Shown: positions 9,402 to 18,642 of the stretch, piece by piece
How the letters are laid out: every line of letters starts with the position of its first letter
Position numbering within the stretch: position 1 is the stretch's first letter
NCBI RefSeq assembly: GCF_003628535.1
Contig: NZ_RBCI01000007.1
Coordinates: 124,001-188,000 of the forward strand
DNA length: 64,000 nucleotides
Source: Flavisolibacter nicotianae
GTDB taxonomy: Bacteria > Bacteroidota > Bacteroidia > Chitinophagales > Chitinophagaceae
Direction of reading: 5' to 3'
The notes under the pieces: model-generated
The model's input: only the letters and a program-made list of their open reading frames with translations
What the model was told of the DNA's origin: nothing
The model's database searches: none
Program-made: the position numbers and the translations under genes

Positions 9402-11072
9402 ATGCGATTCTTTTTTCTTTTTTTCAGCGCAACGATCTTTTTACTCCTGGCAGGATGCAAAAAGGAGTCGGCCAGCCCGGAGCCGCCGCCACCGCCGCCA
9501 AATTTCACTCTCACCGGCTTTCAGTTAAACGGCAAGCCGGTTACAGCCACTCTTTACAATGTGCCGGTGACGCCTTCGGTGCAACTACGCTTCGACGGTA
9601 AAGTGGACCGTTCGTCGGTGACATCGTCGGCGATCAGCCTGACCGGTGGGAGTGGCGGCGTGAGTTTGACAACGTCTTATTCGAAAGGAGACAGTGTTCT
9701 TATTATCCAACCTGCGGCACCATTGGCGGCCATTACCAGGTACACTTTTTCTTTAGGTAACACCTTAAAAGCAACGACCGGGGTTGTGCTGACGTCCGGT
9801 ACCAGCTTTAGTTTTGTCACGACACTTGACTCTACGCGAAAATTCCCCCCGATCACCGATGATGAATTATTGACGCTGGTGCAAAAACAAACCTTTCGCT
9901 ACTTCTGGGACTTCGGGCACCCGGTAAGTGGCCTGGCAAGAGAACGGAACACCTCGGGTGATATTGTTACATCCGGAGGATCGGGTTTTGGAATCATGGC
10001 CATCGTTACGGCTATCCACCGCGGCTTTATAACCCGGGCGGAAGGGCTGAACCGGATGAAAACGATTGTCGGTTTTTTAAAGAACAAAGCCCAAACTTTC
10101 CACGGTGCCTATCCGCATTGGCTAAACGGTGCGACCGGCGATGTGGTTCCTTTCAGTAGTTTGGATAATGGAGCCGACCTGGTAGAAACCTCTTACCTGA
10201 TGCAAGGCCTGCTGACGGCAAGGCAGTTTTTCAACGATGCCGGCACCGATGAAACTTCTTTGCGGGCTGACATCAACACGATCTGGAAAGGCGTCGACTG
10301 GAACTGGTTTCGAAAAGGAGGGGAGGATGTTCTTTATTGGCACTGGAGCCCATCGAACAACTGGGCGATGAACATGCCGGTCAGAGGTTGGAACGAAGCG
10401 CTGATCACCTATGTGCTGGCAGCCTCTTCGCCAACATTTGGCGTTCCGAAAACTGTATATGACAATGGCTGGGCACTCAACGGCGGCATCAGGAATGGAA
10501 AAAGTTTTTACGGCATTACGCTTCCGCTTGGACCCGATTTTGGAGGGCCCCTGTTTTTTGCCCATTATTCTTTTTTGGGTATCAATCCAACTGATCTTTC
10601 CGATACATATGCGACTTCATATTTCCTGCAAAACAAGGCGCATTCACAGATCAACCACCAGTATGCAATCGAAAACCCAAAGGGATTTTACGGTTACGGC
10701 GATTCTACCTGGGGGCTGGCAGCCAGCGATATTCCAAATGGGTACACGGCTTCCTCACCCACCAATGATGTGGGGGTGATTTCACCAACAGCGGCCCTGT
10801 CTTCTTTTCCCTATACACCGACCGAATCGATGAAAGCATTGAAATTTTTCTATTACGTACTGGGCGATAAAATCTGGAAAGAGTATGGCTTTGTTGATGC
10901 GTTTTCTTTGAATGTTCCCTGGTTTGCCGATTCATTTCTGGCCATCGACCAGGGGCCGATCATCATCATGATTGAAAATTACCGCAGCGGTTTGCTCTGG
11001 GATTTGTTCATGAGCAGCCCCGAAGTAAAAACCGGATTGCGCAACCTGGGTTTTAGCAGCCCACATATTTAA
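9402..11072 (+). CDS. PF10091 'glycoamylase' (GH144-like) lipoprotein with N-terminal Ig-like domain
   Basis: This 556-residue lipoprotein (lipobox LAGC, then a PPPPPP linker) has an N-terminal Ig-like domain at about residues 35-140. A PF10091/GH144-type alpha/alpha-barrel follows at about 150-550. Family motifs visible: QKQTFRYFWDFGHPVSGLAR, GSGFGIMAIVTAI, YWHWSPSNNWAMNMPVRG, LAASSPTFGVP, GPLFFAHYSFLGINP, NPKGFYGYGDSTWGLAASD, GVISPTAALSSFPYTPTES and AIDQGPIIIMIENYRSGLLW. Characterised GH144 enzymes from Chitinophaga are endo-beta-1,2-glucanases, so this is predicted to cut beta-1,2-glucan at the cell surface or in the periplasm. It is the first of three tandem paralogues. The exact GH family needs profile comparison. 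Confidence 0.88.
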   Translation: MRFFFLFFSATIFLLLAGCKKESASPEPPPPPPNFTLTGFQLNGKPVTATLYNVPVTPSVQLRFDGKVDRSSVTSSAISLTGGSGGVSLTTSYSKGDSVLIIQPAAPLAAITRYTFSLGNTLKATTGVVLTSGTSFSFVTTLDSTRKFPPITDDELLTLVQKQTFRYFWDFGHPVSGLARERNTSGDIVTSGGSGFGIMAIVTAIHRGFITRAEGLNRMKTIVGFLKNKAQTFHGAYPHWLNGATGDVVPFSSLDNGADLVETSYLMQGLLTARQFFNDAGTDETSLRADINTIWKGVDWNWFRKGGEDVLYWHWSPSNNWAMNMPVRGWNEALITYVLAASSPTFGVPKTVYDNGWALNGGIRNGKSFYGITLPLGPDFGGPLFFAHYSFLGINPTDLSDTYATSYFLQNKAHSQINHQYAIENPKGFYGYGDSTWGLAASDIPNGYTASSPTNDVGVISPTAALSSFPYTPTESMKALKFFYYVLGDKIWKEYGFVDAFSLNVPWFADSFLAIDQGPIIIMIENYRSGLLWDLFMSSPEVKTGLRNLGFSSPHI

Positions 11073-11086
11073 AGATTGATTGACGA

Positions 11087-12433
11087 ATGAAAAAACGAAC
11101 ACTTTCACTGCTTGTTCTTGTGCTCTTACTGGGCTGTCGACCGGCCAAAAAGCTTGCACAAAATGTATCGCTTACCCCGGAAGACGAAGCAATGCTGACC
11201 GACGTACAGCACCGCACGTTCAATTATTTCTGGGACGGCGCCGAGCCAAACAGCGGAATGGCCAGGGAACGCTATCATGCGGACAATATTTACCCGGAAA
11301 ACGACAAAATGGTTGTGACAAGCGGGGGAAGTGGTTTTGGCATAATGGCTATTCTCGTCGGAATTGAACGTCGCTTTATCACCCGGACACAGGGACTGGA
11401 ACGAATGGAAAAAATTGTCCGCTTTCTCGAAACCGCGGACCGCTTTCATGGTGCCTGGCCGCATTGGTGGAATGGCGAAACGGGCAGGGTAAAACCTTTT
11501 GGCAGAAAAGACAATGGCGGCGACCTGGTGGAGACTTCGTTCCTGACCCAGGGATTGCTTTGCGTACGCCAGTATTTCAGCAACGGAAATGCAAGAGAAA
11601 AAGACCTTGCAGCCCGCATCGACAAGCTGTGGAAAGAAGTGGAGTTCGACTGGTACCGTAACGGGAAAAATGTTTTGTACTGGCACTGGAGCCCGACCTA
11701 TGCCTGGGAAATGAATTTCCCGGTGCACGGGTACAACGAATGCCTGATCATGTACATCCTTGCGGCCTCTTCGCCAACCCACAGCGTGCCGGCAGACGTG
11801 TATCATGAAGGCTGGGCCATGAATGGAAAAATCAAAGACACCCTGTCGGCTTTTGGACACAAATTGACCTTGTTTCACCAGGGCAAACCCCAATACGGCG
11901 GACCGCTCTTCTGGGCACATTATTCTTACCTCGGGCTGGACCCGAGAGGGCTAAAAGACCAATATGCCGATTACTGGGAAAACAACCGCAACCAGTCCCT
12001 TATCAACTACGACTGGTGTGTAAGCAATCCGAAGGGCTACAAAGGGTACGGCCCCGATAACTGGGGTCTGACGGCGAGTTATTCAGTTCGTGGTTATGCC
12101 GCGCATGCACCCGGCAAGGAAGACCTGGGAGTGATCTCTCCAACGGCGGCTCTTTCATCCATGCCCTACACGCCGGATGAATCACTCAAAGCGTTGCGTA
12201 ATTGGTATGGCAACCTGCGTGACAGTATCTACGGACCATTTGGTTTTTACGATGGCTTCAGTCAGCAATACAACTGGTATCCCAAACGATACCTGGCAAT
12301 CGACCAGGGTCCCGAAGTGGTAATGATGGAAAACTACCGCAGCGGCTTGTTGTGGCGATTGTTTATGAGCTGCCCGGAGGTGCAAAGCGGTTTAAAAAAA
12401 TTGGGCTTCCGAAGTCCCTGGCTGAAAAAATAG
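11087..12433 (+). CDS. PF10091 (GH144-like) lipoprotein, second tandem paralogue
   Basis: This is a 448-residue lipoprotein (LLGC near residue 16) without the Ig-like domain of its upstream neighbour. It shows the same barrel motifs: QHRTFNYFWDGAEPNSGMAR, GGSGFGIMAILVGI, YWHWSPTYAWEMNFPVHG, LAASSPTHSVP, GPLFWAHYSYLGLDP, NPKGYKGYGPDNWGLTAS, GVISPTAALSSMPYTPDES and AIDQGPEVVMMENYRSGLLW. It starts 14 bp after the previous stop and ends 15 bp before the next paralogue, so the three are almost certainly co-transcribed. Predicted endo-beta-1,2-glucanase or related activity, by family. Confidence 0.88.
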   Translation: MKKRTLSLLVLVLLLGCRPAKKLAQNVSLTPEDEAMLTDVQHRTFNYFWDGAEPNSGMARERYHADNIYPENDKMVVTSGGSGFGIMAILVGIERRFITRTQGLERMEKIVRFLETADRFHGAWPHWWNGETGRVKPFGRKDNGGDLVETSFLTQGLLCVRQYFSNGNAREKDLAARIDKLWKEVEFDWYRNGKNVLYWHWSPTYAWEMNFPVHGYNECLIMYILAASSPTHSVPADVYHEGWAMNGKIKDTLSAFGHKLTLFHQGKPQYGGPLFWAHYSYLGLDPRGLKDQYADYWENNRNQSLINYDWCVSNPKGYKGYGPDNWGLTASYSVRGYAAHAPGKEDLGVISPTAALSSMPYTPDESLKALRNWYGNLRDSIYGPFGFYDGFSQQYNWYPKRYLAIDQGPEVVMMENYRSGLLWRLFMSCPEVQSGLKKLGFRSPWLKK

Positions 12434-12448
12434 AATCACCAACCGATC

Positions 12449-13882
12449 ATGTGGATGAAAAGTACGATCGCCTTTTTCCTGGCCTGTTTGCTTCCAGCGG
12501 CTCTGTATGCACAGCACCCGAACGGGCGGTACGGCGATGGGCCGGACAGCATAGCGCCGGCTGGAATCGTAAAGGGGCTTTCGGATGAGCAGTTGCTGGA
12601 AACAGTGCAAAAACAGACATTCCGTTTCTTCTGGCATGGCGCCCACCCCGTAAGCGGGCTTGCGCTGGAACGAAGCAACACGGTACGGGCGGAACATTAT
12701 TGGGACTATATCAATGAAGCGTGGGACGAGCCCAATTTCAGCAAAACGCCTTTTGGCCCCGACGCCGGCGCTATTGGCGGAACAGGTTTTGGAATCATGG
12801 GTACCATTGTGGCCGTTGAACGGGGTTGGATTGGTCGCGATACTGCGGTTCGCCGTTTGATCAAGATCGCCGACTTCCTGGTCAATGCCGATTGCTTTCA
12901 CGGCATTTACCCGCATTTTATGAACGGCCGGACGGGCAAGACCATCAAGTTCGACCGGCTGGACGATGCGGCCGACCTGGTGGAAACATCGTACCTGTTG
13001 ATGGGATTTCTCTGCGCCAAAGAATATTTCAACCGCACCGTTCCGAGAGAAGTGTATTTGCGCAAACGCATCGGGCAAATGTGGAATGCAGCCAACTGGA
13101 ACTGGCATACCAACGGACAGAACAAGTTGTACTGGCACTGGAGCCCGAACAATGGCTTTGACATGAACTTCCCGATCTGGGGCTGGAACGAATGCCTGAT
13201 TACCTACATTATGGCGGCTTCTTCTCCGCGCCATTCCATTTCTAAAGCGGTTTACGACGGGTCATGGGTGGGCAGCGATGGGTTTAAAAATGGGAAAACC
13301 TATTACGGATTACGCCTGCCGCTTGGCAATTATGATAAAGGTGGCCCGCTCTTTTTTGTGCAATACACGTTTATGGGAATCGATCCGCGGCAATTAAAAG
13401 ATTCGCTGGGCAATGATTATTTTGAACAGGGGAAAAACCATACGCTGATCAACCGTGCCTACTGCATCGAAAATCCCAAAGGCTTTAAAGGCTATGGTGA
13501 AAACTGTTGGGGGCTGACGGCCGGTGATAGCTACAAAGGTTACGTGGCACATTGTCCTGAAGTGGACCTGGGGGTTATTCAACCAACTGCGGCAATTTCC
13601 TCCCTGCCGTATACACCGAAAGAAAGCATGGCTGCACTGCGTTATTTTTATTACAGCCTCGGTGACAGGATCTGGAGTAAATATGGATTTGTGGACGGCT
13701 TTAGTCTTCAGCACAACTGGTTTGCCAAAAGCCACCTGGCAATTGACCAGGGACCGATTGTCGTGATGACGGAAAACTACCGGACAGGTTTGTTGTGGAA
13801 ACTGTTCATGCGCATCCCGGAAATCCAAAATGGCCTGAGAAAGCTGGGCTTTTCGTCTCCTGTGATCAGTCAAAAGCCTTAA
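12449..13882 (+). CDS. PF10091 (GH144-like) secreted enzyme, third tandem paralogue
   Basis: This is a 477-residue protein with a cleavable signal peptide (MKSTIAFFLACLLPAALYAQ) and no lipobox, unlike the two paralogues before it, so it is probably periplasmic rather than surface anchored. ATG at 12449 and 12455 are both possible starts. Barrel motifs: QKQTFRFFWHGAHPVSGLAL, GGTGFGIMGTIVAV, YWHWSPNNGFDMNFPIWG, MAASSPRHSIS, GPLFFVQYTFMGIDPRQL, NPKGFKGYGENCWGLTAGD, GVIQPTAAISSLPYTPKES and AIDQGPIVVMTENYRTGLLW. Different localisation of the paralogues suggests successive steps (surface, then periplasm) on the same polymer. Confidence 0.88.
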   Translation: MWMKSTIAFFLACLLPAALYAQHPNGRYGDGPDSIAPAGIVKGLSDEQLLETVQKQTFRFFWHGAHPVSGLALERSNTVRAEHYWDYINEAWDEPNFSKTPFGPDAGAIGGTGFGIMGTIVAVERGWIGRDTAVRRLIKIADFLVNADCFHGIYPHFMNGRTGKTIKFDRLDDAADLVETSYLLMGFLCAKEYFNRTVPREVYLRKRIGQMWNAANWNWHTNGQNKLYWHWSPNNGFDMNFPIWGWNECLITYIMAASSPRHSISKAVYDGSWVGSDGFKNGKTYYGLRLPLGNYDKGGPLFFVQYTFMGIDPRQLKDSLGNDYFEQGKNHTLINRAYCIENPKGFKGYGENCWGLTAGDSYKGYVAHCPEVDLGVIQPTAAISSLPYTPKESMAALRYFYYSLGDRIWSKYGFVDGFSLQHNWFAKSHLAIDQGPIVVMTENYRTGLLWKLFMRIPEIQNGLRKLGFSSPVISQKP

Positions 13883-14006
13883 GCCAGAACGCAAACCGCA
13901 AAGAGTTGGTAAACGAAAGGAAAAAGTAGAGCCTGCAAGGCGGGCAATCTTTTTTTCGGAAAGAGTTCGAGCCCCTCGTGCTTTACTATTAAATGATAAT
14001 GAACCG

Positions 14007-15797
14007 ATGAAAAAATGTGTTAGAAAGGTATTGTTCCCGCTTGCATTTTTGCTTTTTGTGGCGGTTGCAAACGGCCAGCAAAAAACCTATTGCAACCCTA
14101 TCAATATCGATTATGGGTACACGCCAATTCCCAACTTCAGTAATTGGGGGCGCCATCGTGCCACTGCCGACCCGGTGATTGTCAATTACAAGGGCGATTA
14201 TTACCTGTTTTCTACCAACCAGTGGGGTTATTGGTGGAGCCCGGACCTGCTGAACTGGAATTTCGTTTCAAAAAAATTCCTTCGTCCCTGGAATGAAGTG
14301 CTCGACGGCCGCAAGGTATATGATGAATTGTGTGCACCCGCTGTAGGCATTATGGGTGATACGATGCTTGTTTTTGGTTCGACCTATACCAAGAACTTCT
14401 CGATCTGGATGAGCACCAACCCAAAAGCAAACGAATGGAAACCTTTGGTTGATTCATTTGAGATCGGGGGATGGGACCCGGCCTTCTTTACCGACGACAA
14501 TGGAAAATTGTACATGTACAACGGCAGCAGCAACCGGTATCCATTGTATGGAATTGAGTTGAACCGGCAAACGGCAAAGCCGGTTGGCACACGCAAAGAA
14601 ATGTACTTTCTGGAAGACTGGCGTTACGGCTGGCAACGCTTTGGCGAGCACATGGACAATACCTTTCTCGATCCCTTTATGGAAGGCGCCTGGATGACAA
14701 AACACAACAACAAATATTACCTCCAGTACGGCGCACCGGGAACGGAATTCAGTGGCTATGCTGATGGAGTCGTTGTGGGCGAATCTCCTCTTGGTCCTTT
14801 TACGCCGCAATCCGACCCGCTTAGTATCAAATTGGGTGGCTTTGTGCGGGGCGCAGGACACGGCGCCACTTTCCAGGACAACGACAAGGCCTGGTGGCAT
14901 GTGGCAACAACCGTTATTTCGGTCAAGAATACGTTTGAGCGGAGAATAGGCATTTGGCCCGCAGGTTTTGATAAAGACGACGTGATGTGGTGCAATACCA
15001 GCTTCGGGGATTATCCGCATTATTTACCCGGGTCCGTCGGCAAATCGAAGCCCGCCGGCTATTCGCCTTCCCGCTATTTTACCGGCTGGATGCTGTTGAA
15101 CTACAACAAGGCGGTGCAGGTTTCCTCTACGCTGGGCGGCTACCTGCCCAATCTTGCCGTGGACGAATTGGCCAAAACCTACTGGAGTGCAAAGTCTGGA
15201 AATGCAGGTGAATGGATCCAATCCGATCTCGGTACCGTTTCAACCGTGAATGCCGTGCAGGTCAACTATGCCGACCAGGACGTGGCAGATGATCACCTCG
15301 GAAAGGTGAACGGGCAATACCATCAATATATTTTATGGTATTCCATCGATGGAAAAAAGTGGAATGTCCTCGTGGATAAACGTAAAAACCAGAAAGATGT
15401 TCCGCATGACTATGTGGAACTGGACAGGCCTGTGCAGGCCCGTTTTGTTCGTCTCGAAAATGTACACATGCCAACGGGCAAATTCGCTATCAGTGGTTTC
15501 CGGATTTTTGGCAATGGCAACGGCGCCAAACCGGCGGAGGTCCAGGATTTTGTAGTACTCCGCACAGAGAAAGACAAGAGAAGTGCGTTTCTGAAATGGC
15601 GCCCTTCAGACGACGCGTTTGCCTACAATATTTATTATGGCCCGGCACCGGATAAACTGTACACCTGCATCATGGTCCATTCCAATAACGAATACTGGAT
15701 GAAAAGCATGGATAGCCAGAAATCCTATTATTTCCAGATCGAAGCGGTCAACGAAAATGGTGTGTCGAAGCGGACGGCGGTAAAACAGGTAAATTGA
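14007..15797 (+). CDS. GH43-like five-bladed propeller glycosidase with discoidin and Fn3-like C-terminal domains
   Basis: This is a 596-residue secreted protein (signal peptide to about residue 23, ANGQ). The GH43-like beta-propeller covers about residues 40-350, with the expected catalytic set: base Asp in TADPVIV, pKa-modulating Asp in GGWDPAFF and acid Glu in FMEGAWM. Residues of about 365-505 form an F5/8 type C (discoidin) galactose-binding domain (YWSAKSGNAGEWIQSDLG, RFVRLENVHMPTGKFAISGF). The last ~85 residues look like fibronectin type III. The substrate is unclear because GH43 is broad; it sits between the GH144-like trio and the GH3 gene. A 124-bp gap upstream may contain a secondary promoter. 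Confidence 0.85.
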   Translation: MKKCVRKVLFPLAFLLFVAVANGQQKTYCNPINIDYGYTPIPNFSNWGRHRATADPVIVNYKGDYYLFSTNQWGYWWSPDLLNWNFVSKKFLRPWNEVLDGRKVYDELCAPAVGIMGDTMLVFGSTYTKNFSIWMSTNPKANEWKPLVDSFEIGGWDPAFFTDDNGKLYMYNGSSNRYPLYGIELNRQTAKPVGTRKEMYFLEDWRYGWQRFGEHMDNTFLDPFMEGAWMTKHNNKYYLQYGAPGTEFSGYADGVVVGESPLGPFTPQSDPLSIKLGGFVRGAGHGATFQDNDKAWWHVATTVISVKNTFERRIGIWPAGFDKDDVMWCNTSFGDYPHYLPGSVGKSKPAGYSPSRYFTGWMLLNYNKAVQVSSTLGGYLPNLAVDELAKTYWSAKSGNAGEWIQSDLGTVSTVNAVQVNYADQDVADDHLGKVNGQYHQYILWYSIDGKKWNVLVDKRKNQKDVPHDYVELDRPVQARFVRLENVHMPTGKFAISGFRIFGNGNGAKPAEVQDFVVLRTEKDKRSAFLKWRPSDDAFAYNIYYGPAPDKLYTCIMVHSNNEYWMKSMDSQKSYYFQIEAVNENGVSKRTAVKQVN

Positions 15798-15849
15798 ATC
15801 CGATAAATACAAAACAAGAACTGCATTCAATACACTAACATTCAAGATT

Positions 15850-18129
15850 ATGCTTAGAAAAATGATCGTCGGTGCAGCACTCTCGCTTTCACTTGCGGCC
15901 GGGGCGCAGCAAAACGACACAAAGATGAACAGCTTCATCACGAACCTGATGAAGAAAATGACGCTGGATGAAAAGATTGGTCAATTGAATTTACTGACAC
16001 CCGGCGGGGGAATCCTTACGGGCTCGGTTGTAAATCCCGATGTTGAGGCAAAAATTAAATCCGGCAAAGTCGGCGGACTATTTGGAATCATCGGTGTCGA
16101 CAAAATTAAACAGGCGCAGGAACTGGCGGCTACCCAAAGTCGCCTCAAAATTCCACTGCTTTTTGGTTCCGACATTATCCATGGCTACAAAACAACCTAT
16201 CCTATTCCGCTGGCTCTTTCCTGTAGCTGGGACATGAGTATGATAGAACAGGTGGCACGCCTGTCGGCGGTGGAAGCGTCGGCCGACGGTTTGTGCTGGA
16301 CGTTTTCGCCGATGGTCGACATTGCCCGTGACCCACGGTGGGGACGGGTTGCCGAAGGGGCAGGCGAGGACCCTTACCTCGGGAGCCAGATTGCCAAAGC
16401 CATGGTGAAGGGCTACCAGGGCAACGACCTGAAAGCCAACAATACCATCATGGCCTGCGTCAAACACTTTGCGCTGTATGGCGCGGCGGAAGGTGGACGC
16501 GATTACAACACGACCGATATGAGTCGCCTCCGGATGTACGAATATTACCTTCCGCCGTATAAGGCGGCGATCGACGCCGGTGTGGGAAGTGTGATGTCGT
16601 CGTTTAATGAAATCGACGGGATTCCGGCAACGGCAAACCGCTGGCTGATGACAGACCTTTTGCGGAAGCAGTGGGGTTTCAAGGGGTTTGTTGTCACCGA
16701 TTATACGGCTGTGAACGAAATGATCGACCATGGTCTTGGTAATTTGCAGACCGTTTCGGCCCTGGCCTTGAAGGCTGGTGTGGACATGGACATGGTGGGC
16801 GAAGGCTTTTTGAATACGCTGAAAAAGTCGCTCCAGGAAAAAAAGATTACACAAAGCGACATTGACATTGCGTGCCGCCGGATTTTGGAGGCCAAGTATA
16901 AGTTGGGATTGTTTGATGATCCCTACCGCTACATCAGCACCGACCGGGCGACAAAAGAGGTCCTCAGCACCGACAAACGTGAGGCAGCCCGCCGTTTTGC
17001 AGCCCATTCCATGGTTTTGCTGAAAAACAACAACGATATTCTTCCCCTGAAAAAATCGGGAACGATCGCTTTGGTTGGGCCACTGGCCAACAATAAAAGC
17101 AACATGCTTGGCACCTGGGCCGTCAGCGGCGATGCCCAGCTTTCTGTTCCTGTGATAGATGGCATTAAAAACATTGCCGGTAATGGTGTTCAGATTTTGT
17201 ATGCCAAAGGAGCCAATATCACCGACGACTCTGCGCTGGTAAAAATGGGAAATGTCTTCGGTGAAAAAATTTCCCTCGATTCCCGGAATCCTCAACAACT
17301 AATCGACGAGGCGGTTGAAGCTGCCCGGCGATCGGACGTAGTCGTAGCCATCCTGGGAGAAGCGTCGGAGTTTACAGGAGAGTCGGCCAGCCGTTCAGAT
17401 ATCAGCCTTCCGGAGAGCCAGCGCAACCTGCTTGATGCTTTAAGCAAAACGGGTAAACCGGTAGTTGTCGTGATGATGAGCGGCCGTCCACTTACGATTC
17501 AAAAGGAAACCGAGCAGGCCACGGCTTTCCTGCAGGCCTGGTTCGGTGGCCATGAAACCGGCAACGCCATCGCAGACGTGCTGTTCGGAAACTATAACCC
17601 ATCGGGGAAACTAAGCATGAGCTTTCCCAGGAATGTCGGGCAAATTCCTATTTATTACAATTATAAAAGAACAGGTCGTCCCCAGGCCGAAAATGCACCA
17701 ACGCAAAAATTCCGTTCAAATTACCTGGATGTGTCGAATAAACCATTGTTCCCCTTTGGTTACGGTTTGAGTTATACCACCTTTAGTTATAGCGGCATCC
17801 GTCTTAGCAACACATCGATGACACCCGGCCAAACCATCAAGGCTTCTGTAACCGTAACCAATACAGGCAATTACGACGGTGAGGAAGTTGTTCAATTGTA
17901 TATTTACGACCAGGTAGCTTCGGTAACTCAGCCGGTTAAAAAGCTGAAGGGCTTTCAAAAGATTTTCTTGCGGAAAGGAGAGAGCCGGGAAGTAAGTTTT
18001 CCTATTTCAATCGAAGAGTTGAAGTTTTTTAATTCAGAGTTGAAATGGGTTGCTGAACCGGGTGATTTCAAAATCTATATTGGAACAAATTCAGACAACG
18101 TAAAGGACGCATCTTTTACATTAAAATAA
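15850..18129 (+). CDS. Glycoside hydrolase family 3 beta-glucosidase (BglX-like)
   Basis: This is a 759-residue secreted enzyme (signal about residues 1-20, ending AAGAQQ). It has the GH3 N-terminal barrel with DPRWGRVAEGAGEDPYLGSQ, VKHFALYGAAEGGRDYNTTD and the nucleophile Asp in GFVVTDYTA. The GH3 C-terminal alpha/beta domain (VAILGEASEFTGESASRSDI) and a C-terminal Fn3-like domain (FGYGLSYTTFSYS to the end) follow. Length and domain order match BglX-type periplasmic beta-glucosidases. In known beta-1,2-glucan loci of Bacteroidota a GH3 enzyme hydrolyses the sophoro-oligosaccharides released by GH144; this gene could play that part. It is the last gene of the locus before a strong terminator. 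Confidence 0.93.
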   Translation: MLRKMIVGAALSLSLAAGAQQNDTKMNSFITNLMKKMTLDEKIGQLNLLTPGGGILTGSVVNPDVEAKIKSGKVGGLFGIIGVDKIKQAQELAATQSRLKIPLLFGSDIIHGYKTTYPIPLALSCSWDMSMIEQVARLSAVEASADGLCWTFSPMVDIARDPRWGRVAEGAGEDPYLGSQIAKAMVKGYQGNDLKANNTIMACVKHFALYGAAEGGRDYNTTDMSRLRMYEYYLPPYKAAIDAGVGSVMSSFNEIDGIPATANRWLMTDLLRKQWGFKGFVVTDYTAVNEMIDHGLGNLQTVSALALKAGVDMDMVGEGFLNTLKKSLQEKKITQSDIDIACRRILEAKYKLGLFDDPYRYISTDRATKEVLSTDKREAARRFAAHSMVLLKNNNDILPLKKSGTIALVGPLANNKSNMLGTWAVSGDAQLSVPVIDGIKNIAGNGVQILYAKGANITDDSALVKMGNVFGEKISLDSRNPQQLIDEAVEAARRSDVVVAILGEASEFTGESASRSDISLPESQRNLLDALSKTGKPVVVVMMSGRPLTIQKETEQATAFLQAWFGGHETGNAIADVLFGNYNPSGKLSMSFPRNVGQIPIYYNYKRTGRPQAENAPTQKFRSNYLDVSNKPLFPFGYGLSYTTFSYSGIRLSNTSMTPGQTIKASVTVTNTGNYDGEEVVQLYIYDQVASVTQPVKKLKGFQKIFLRKGESREVSFPISIEELKFFNSELKWVAEPGDFKIYIGTNSDNVKDASFTLK

Positions 18130-18159
18130 AATATCATAAGAATAGGAAACTGTAGCAAG

Positions 18160-18192
18160 CGCCTGCGTGAATTGATTTCACGCAGGCGTTTT
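18160..18192 (+). terminator. Rho-independent terminator after the GH3 gene
   Basis: A perfect 12-bp stem (18160-18171 with 18177-18188, CGCCTGCGTGAA) with a 5-nt loop is followed by TTTT. It closes the first glycan locus. Confidence 0.9.
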
Positions 18193-18642
18193 CAATTGTA
18201 AACGTCTTCCTATTTACCTGATACAGTTTATTACTAATTATCCCTAAAGTATTGATATTAAAATAATCATGTACATTATATAAAATATAAAATAGGATAG
18301 TTACACCATTGAGACTAGAGGAAAAATAAATTTAATTTTGACCGGAAGGTGTCGGTTTATAGGGCAAATGGTCTGCAATAAGGTAAGTTTTAACGTTGAT
18401 AAACATCAAAATTCTCAAAATTGTCGCAGTATAATACACATTATTTATAAATATATGTGATTTTATAACTCAATTCATTTATTTTAGCCCTATTATTCAA
18501 CGATTGCCTGCTGTCATGACGAGACGATGATCGATTTACGAAAAAGAGGATTACCTGAATTTTTCTAATTCGTAGAAATCATCGGAAGTAAAAATGGATT
18601 TTTCTCAATTCAAACGAAAATAACATAAAACAAAAAAAGATT
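18193..18642. other. AT-rich intergenic region upstream of glutamine synthetase
   Basis: This stretch of about 450 bases has no gene. It is AT-rich and contains one good Bacteroidota-type promoter (see 18309-18340), leaving a leader of about 300 nt before the glutamine synthetase start. I could not identify a known riboswitch or a clear operator in it. A long leader before a nitrogen-assimilation gene may hold RNA-level control, but I see no specific structure to support that. Confidence 0.5.
18309..18340 (+). promoter_or_regulatory. Bacteroidota-type promoter upstream of glutamine synthetase
   Basis: TAATTTTG at 18333-18340 matches the TAnnTTTG -7 element exactly; a TTG at 18309-18311 is a -33 candidate with 21-bp spacing. 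Predicted start is near 18347. Confidence 0.5.

Noticed and set aside
18193-18642. Possible riboswitch in the glutamine synthetase leader
   Set aside because: No recognisable glnA-type or other riboswitch motif could be found by eye; only the promoter is supported.
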